The translations under genes were made by a program, and so were the position numbers. Positions 62,701 through 64,000 of a stretch of DNA of 64,000 bases are shown piece after piece (the stretch's first letter is position 1; each line of letters begins with the position of its first letter). This stretch comes from a virus, in the IMG/VR virus record IMGVR_UViG_3300042367_000228, positions 62,001-126,000 of that record; one strand, 5' to 3'. The notes beneath the pieces were generated by a model, which did no database searches, was not told where the DNA came from, and was given only the letters and a program-made list of their open reading frames with translations.

Positions 62701-64000
62701 GGGTTAAAAATAAAGAAGTTGCATCTACTGGAAGAAGTATTTCAGCAGCAACAATTTCTAAATTAATTAGTAATCCAAAAGGCCAAGGATATGAATACTT
62801 AGCATTAACTGGGTTAGATTCATTTAGTTTAGTTAATGTAAAATCGTTATTATCACATAATGATGTAGTGTTATCGGTTGAATATTGGACAGTTGATAAT
62901 ATTAATCAAAATATTCATACTCAATGGAAACTTATTAGTAATGCATTAACTACGACCTTACCAGGTAGTGTGGAAGAAAAATGGTTTGATAGCTTGTGCG
63001 GTAAAGATATTAACAATCGAATAGTACCAGATCAGTTATTGCCTATGAAACTTCGATATGGTATAGAAAATAGACCTCGTCAAAGTATGTTTGTTAATAG
63101 ATTTGAAGCATTAAAGCAATTAATTGAACAAACAAATATTATTTTAAAATCAAATTTAATTACTGATACACGTAATCTAACAAATTTAAAGAAATACGAT
63201 ATTGCACCAAGTGAAGTAACTCGATTATACGATACTACTGTTGATACGTATGAGGAATTAAGATTTTCAATTACCAAATATTATTCGTTACCGATATTAA
63301 CTCCAATAATCGTTAATGGTAACATTTCGTCTGTTGTCATTAATGATGCAGGGCGAGGATATTTGATTGCTCCGACCGTTATCATTTACGGTAACGGGTC
63401 TAATGCATCTATAAAAACAGTTATTAATGAAATTGGCCAAATTGTTAGTATTATTATTGAAAATAGCGGTTTTGGTTATGATGACAATACTGTCTTAAGT
63501 GTTAGAACGTTTTCGACGTTAGTTTTAAGTGATTCAACATCTAATGGAAATTGGAGTATTTACTCTTATAACACTAGTAATAATTTATGGTTTAAGATAT
63601 TAACAGCATCTTATGATGTGAATAAATATTGGAATTATGTAGATTGGTATGAAACAGGATATAATCAATTTACTATTATTCAACATTCGGTTAATACTTA
63701 CGCTGATTTATACCAACTCGATGCATCGATTGGTGATAATGTAAAAATTCGAATTACTAATTCGGGTAGATGGGTTTTATTAAAAAAATATCAAGAATCA
63801 ACATCGATCGATTGGACAGAATCATACAAGGTAATCGGTAGTGAAAACGGAACAATACAATTTAGTTCGTTATTGTATAATTTTAAAGATACTGTAATAG
63901 GGTATGATGGTGCAATTTACGATTCGATAGTATACGATAATTATGCAGATGTAGAGTTACGAATTATTTTAAATGCTATTAAAACTGATTTATTAATAGG
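53787..64000 (+). CDS. 7: Giant gp7-like baseplate wedge protein, 3' end outside window
   Basis: Open from ATG 53787 for at least 3404 codons to the window edge; T4 gp7 has 1032 residues. Start and order (after gp6) match gp7. Conserved stretches: FLPRHYRSDANKKFLHSTIT, NPHINWDMFVNFQNYYWMPH, and near residue 1240 DTDRPHLCPWEMLGFSEEPA. About residues 2337-2783 hold seven FG-GAP-like repeats (FGRSV, FGKSLA, FGKSIA, FGKYV, FGSNL, FGAAVV types with a loop such as VVATPTGVIVGAPGS), compatible with a seven-bladed integrin-like propeller. Another repeat family, GTGATFVVLRTELAYEVSVS with NAGEGY, stands before it. gp7 is the backbone of the wedge; the propeller may face outwards to bind the host (inference). 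Confidence 0.87.
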   Translation, partial: MANNIIIPRTESTDTSDDATVASFLPRHYRSDANKKFLHSTITQLTQPGQVKKVSGYIGRQYSKSTVSDDVFVNAPTRNRQNYQLEPGFVIDDMLDNTVFFKDYQDYINQLRVFGANVSDHSRLNKQEFYSWNPHINWDMFVNFQNYYWMPHGPDTITIKNVASTIATSTYQVTVDTSTADSSYMFSPDGITRNPVIALYRGQTYKFIIDSIENTFSIKTQRTNGPLNRYVSPLLINNSIQSGEITFTVPDNAPDQLFYVSESNIDMGGVFNILDLSDNSYINVDAEIIGKKTYKFNNINLSNGMRVQFAGNVYPKTYATGRYFVEGVGTSIQLINEKDLEIITSYTTSKSMLFENDLFDTTPFSDSTSYVTNPDYIVINRASNDRNFWSRNNKWIHKEVIEKSALANDIPATYDQAFRAVRPIIEFEKNLKLFNFGTRAIVDVDVIDTVTRDAFSTIEGSLGYNIDGINLIEGRRVIFTADTDVLVTNNVYQVDFIDVLHEVTTRKISQTGVIEKVNAINSGWTAVVTGLTSVAGLTVGGNLIATAGTGQLYSGTLDPDVIKITAILSSSSIAYTILGGAKPIEGTITNISTTMDTSRQIRLVKVAEPEQNQVVLVKQGTTYQGNIFWYNGVSWNLGQQKTKSNQTPLFDIVDVNLVSVGDTSSYPGTTFKGTSIFSYKVGTGTTDLNLGFALSYKNINNIGDIVFKFALINDVFKYELNEKTITQSIDTGFLVKTNDDNSVQYVNGWETSKIKNSQAAIRLYKDSAIVNNFDIDIFDSLPDINDIEIRVYVNNDRIISADQQPAASTENNWQLVSTNSKNVKLPYYQIKFKNDVELTDIVLIKVISMIPINLNGYYEIPINVQNNPLNSMLTEFTLGEVRDHVSSIIDNIYTLGYLELQPNVGNLRDLGPVSAYGTRFVQHSGPASLSLYHITSDTSNVIRAIEQSRDDYCKFKKSFLTVSETLGVDTSPVHHVNLILQELFINFSKTSPYYFSDMIPYNAKTQVDFTVSAPEDNIFSLSAVFDLQSLSSKAVGVYLNDVQLIHGKEYTFNNQGFVVVTASIVAGDVVSVYEYDSTDGCLVPETPTKLGLWPKYEPKLFLDTSLITPRMMIQGHDGSLTLAYDDFRDELLLELEKRIYNNIKVQYDPHIFDLTDIIPSYSRKTDYSLHEFNDVLMPNFNKWAVDAGVDFSTLLSYDKTNSFTFNYNNHRAPDGRIVPAFWRGIYQWMLDTDRPHLCPWEMLGFSEEPAWWIEVYGPAPYTGNNLVLWDDISNGLIKEPNKSVVRVTKYIKPYLLNHIPVDEDGNLISPYYSGLVSGEEVRSLQGDFTFGDGSPIESAWRRSSHYSFSVLKTAILLYPANTIGKLIDRSRLVRNNAGQIVYADTGVRITPASVKFPSVYLSNTRIQTAGLINYLINNINCDTLDAYTEYKTELETITAKLSYRVSAFTSKEKFNLLLDSKSPTSVGSVFIPQEDYKVILNTSSPLTTLTYSGVIITKVASGYEIKGYSQIQPFFKYYTPTSSAGAYVNIGGISESYIEWGIGNRYVEGNIVSYQGGFYRVTASHLSTVNFDTSIYVKLDSLPIVGGVDVIFKTNWNSNAKVIQYGTRITDIQDVVDFLLGYGQWLSAQGFRFNEFSSSLETVSNWETSAKEFMFWTTQNWTAPTVIWIEWQPEVSIKYGDIVRYNGEFYKALLTMKPGWFNEDDYLLLNGVDLTGNSVISLSPAANKLSFNTVLTVVDDISNPSNIYELFDASGNPITTHFLNTFRVNNEVSYSPRGDVGIYCASFYLIQREHVVIINNTTMFNDTIYNLESGYKQDKLKVSGYVSINWNGSLAVPGFVVDRAILTEWTPWKAYSIGDIVRHKSFYYSANESYQGEELFDNTKWVKLDNKPTAKLLPNWNYKASQFNDFYSLDSENFDIAQQQMAQHLVGYQKRQYLENIIQDDVSEYKFYQGMIIEKGTQNVLNKLFDVLSASNKESLEFYEEWAVRTGQYGACSSFENIEFVLPESKFTVNPQGFNLVSDRTTESNVVIQLIPTDIYLKPAGYKPAIWPTAKSLKTATVYARTDEVDVNFQTLDDFLNTADISSISFGQYIMCTFAPLDWNVYHYVSRSYTITDISNDAETVKFSIENINDIVLGSIISINDSTVTIAAEVSKVYVQYTNIIPTITTSSGTGATFVVLRTELAYEVSVSNAGEGYAVNETITILGNKLGGAKIANNLVITIKEVTTTGEISVIEWSGVGTVVTGTAVIEISSVSSFSLSDTSITGMFVSRRIKQSIDYNNYKEDDIVNGVKLWTDNDDDSSDFYDNTSNWKVWQYDKIYKLNALHKALTPKITQFGRSVSTTENGKIVAVSAITTENLEAEGSVMIYNNTVLQGWVLAQVLTSRFPVYNKSNFATEVAISRDGIWIALGSPSADQYSRGAVSIYKRDLSNAYSLYSTIENLNPDSDTTNLNNEQFGKSLAFGNNKLIIGTAIGNVYCVNYTSVVYAAPVYISAGSKGTTVKVSSVESIIPGMIVSGKGFTSGQVVMLVNEETSTIEVNNPPTEKPAGIISFSLYGWDQNLDNVVTLTGSLQFGKSIAISSKNTLVVSEPYMSTTIRTGRVHVYYDNENYAVSHNINAPYNSVVFGKYVDISKNDDYIAVSSLVDGDVYEGRVEIYGKTENGYILPEPTALVSPTVAVSGEFGSNLKFANDYTTLVVGYEIEPLLVDANFTDVSFSSFFNNAYSSSIAVFDRYESKWLFSEHLTPPAPVSNNRTFGAAVVATPTGVIVGAPGSDNQLGVVYEFVKPIVSQYTWNIKNKHIAKPDITKIKQAFLYNKRTNKLVKYLDIVDPIQDKHVNVAEREIKYKFSYDPAVYTTGNTLVTVDAGVAWTTAQVGSLWWDLRTAKFVDNFTDNVMYRNSMLSTLAYGASVDIYEWVASRYKPSEWDKRADTDAGLSLNISGKSLYGDDVYSELNRYDTISQTFSSIYYFWVKNKEVASTGRSISAATISKLISNPKGQGYEYLALTGLDSFSLVNVKSLLSHNDVVLSVEYWTVDNINQNIHTQWKLISNALTTTLPGSVEEKWFDSLCGKDINNRIVPDQLLPMKLRYGIENRPRQSMFVNRFEALKQLIEQTNIILKSNLITDTRNLTNLKKYDIAPSEVTRLYDTTVDTYEELRFSITKYYSLPILTPIIVNGNISSVVINDAGRGYLIAPTVIIYGNGSNASIKTVINEIGQIVSIIIENSGFGYDDNTVLSVRTFSTLVLSDSTSNGNWSIYSYNTSNNLWFKILTASYDVNKYWNYVDWYETGYNQFTIIQHSVNTYADLYQLDASIGDNVKIRITNSGRWVLLKKYQESTSIDWTESYKVIGSENGTIQFSSLLYNFKDTVIGYDGAIYDSIVYDNYADVELRIILNAIKTDLLI
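60790..62135 (+). other. FG-GAP-like seven-blade propeller domain in the gp7-like protein
   Basis: Seven repeats start near 60795 (QFGRSVSTTENGKIVAV), 60969 (ATEVAISRDGIWIALGSP), 61150 (QFGKSLAFGNNKLIIGT), 61505 (QFGKSIAISSKNTLVVSE), 61660 (VFGKYVDISKNDDYIAVS), 61830 (EFGSNLKFANDYTTLVVG) and 62050 (TFGAAVVATPTGVIVGAP). Each ends in a strand such as GAVSIYKR or GRVHVYYD. This is the FG-GAP pattern of integrin alpha propellers and related bacterial repeats. Confidence 0.72.

Overview
The window is part of the genome of a T4-like contractile-tailed phage (myovirus, Caudoviricetes). It is AT-rich, and the structural genes resemble those of marine and other environmental T4-like phages more than coliphage T4: small gp53, a gp5 without lysozyme, a long gp55, and oversized gp6 and gp7. 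No host genes are present, so the host cannot be named; a Gram-negative aquatic bacterium is a reasonable guess. No tRNA, CRISPR array or transposon was seen.

Layout. (1) 1-21.4 kb, minus strand: an adhesion and virion-surface block. It holds an RCC1-propeller fibre running off the left edge, a fibre ending in an S74 chaperone, two fibres with repeated lectin-like modules, a fibre with YadA-like head repeats, a 2158-residue fibre and several small structural proteins. (2) 21.4-22.9 kb: a Vsr-like homing endonuclease with its own promoter and terminator. (3) 22.9-28.8 kb, minus: the head module gp23 (capsid), gp22 (scaffold), gp21 (protease), an acidic core protein, a small protein and gp20 (portal). 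(4) 28.9-33.9 kb: a 1311-residue candidate tape measure, and divergently a gp26-family baseplate gene plus a 71-codon ORF that appear to be joined by a programmed -1 frameshift. (5) 33.9-44.9 kb: a candidate internal head protein, a 670-base gap, RNase HI, a double-HNH protein and a minus-strand operon. That operon carries gp55 (late sigma), an endonuclease, gp47/gp46 (recombination nuclease), a GIY-YIG endonuclease, a small protein and a PD-(D/E)XK nuclease. (6) 44.9-64 kb, plus strand: the baseplate module gp48, gp53, a putative hub protein, gp5, gp25, gp6 and a gp7-like protein of at least 3404 residues that runs off the right edge.

Regulation visible in the sequence. Three minus-strand promoters have the form TTGACT-N17-TATAAT/TATACT (before gp55, RNase HI and the homing endonuclease). 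A T4-type late motif, NATAAATA, precedes many virion genes on both strands, which fits a gp55-directed late programme. The most unusual items are the frameshift signal (slippery TTTTTTC, 6-nt spacer, 10-bp stem), the seven FG-GAP-like repeats inside the gp7-like protein, the RCC1 fibre, and a possible capsid-targeting leader on an HNH protein and on a membrane-like protein.
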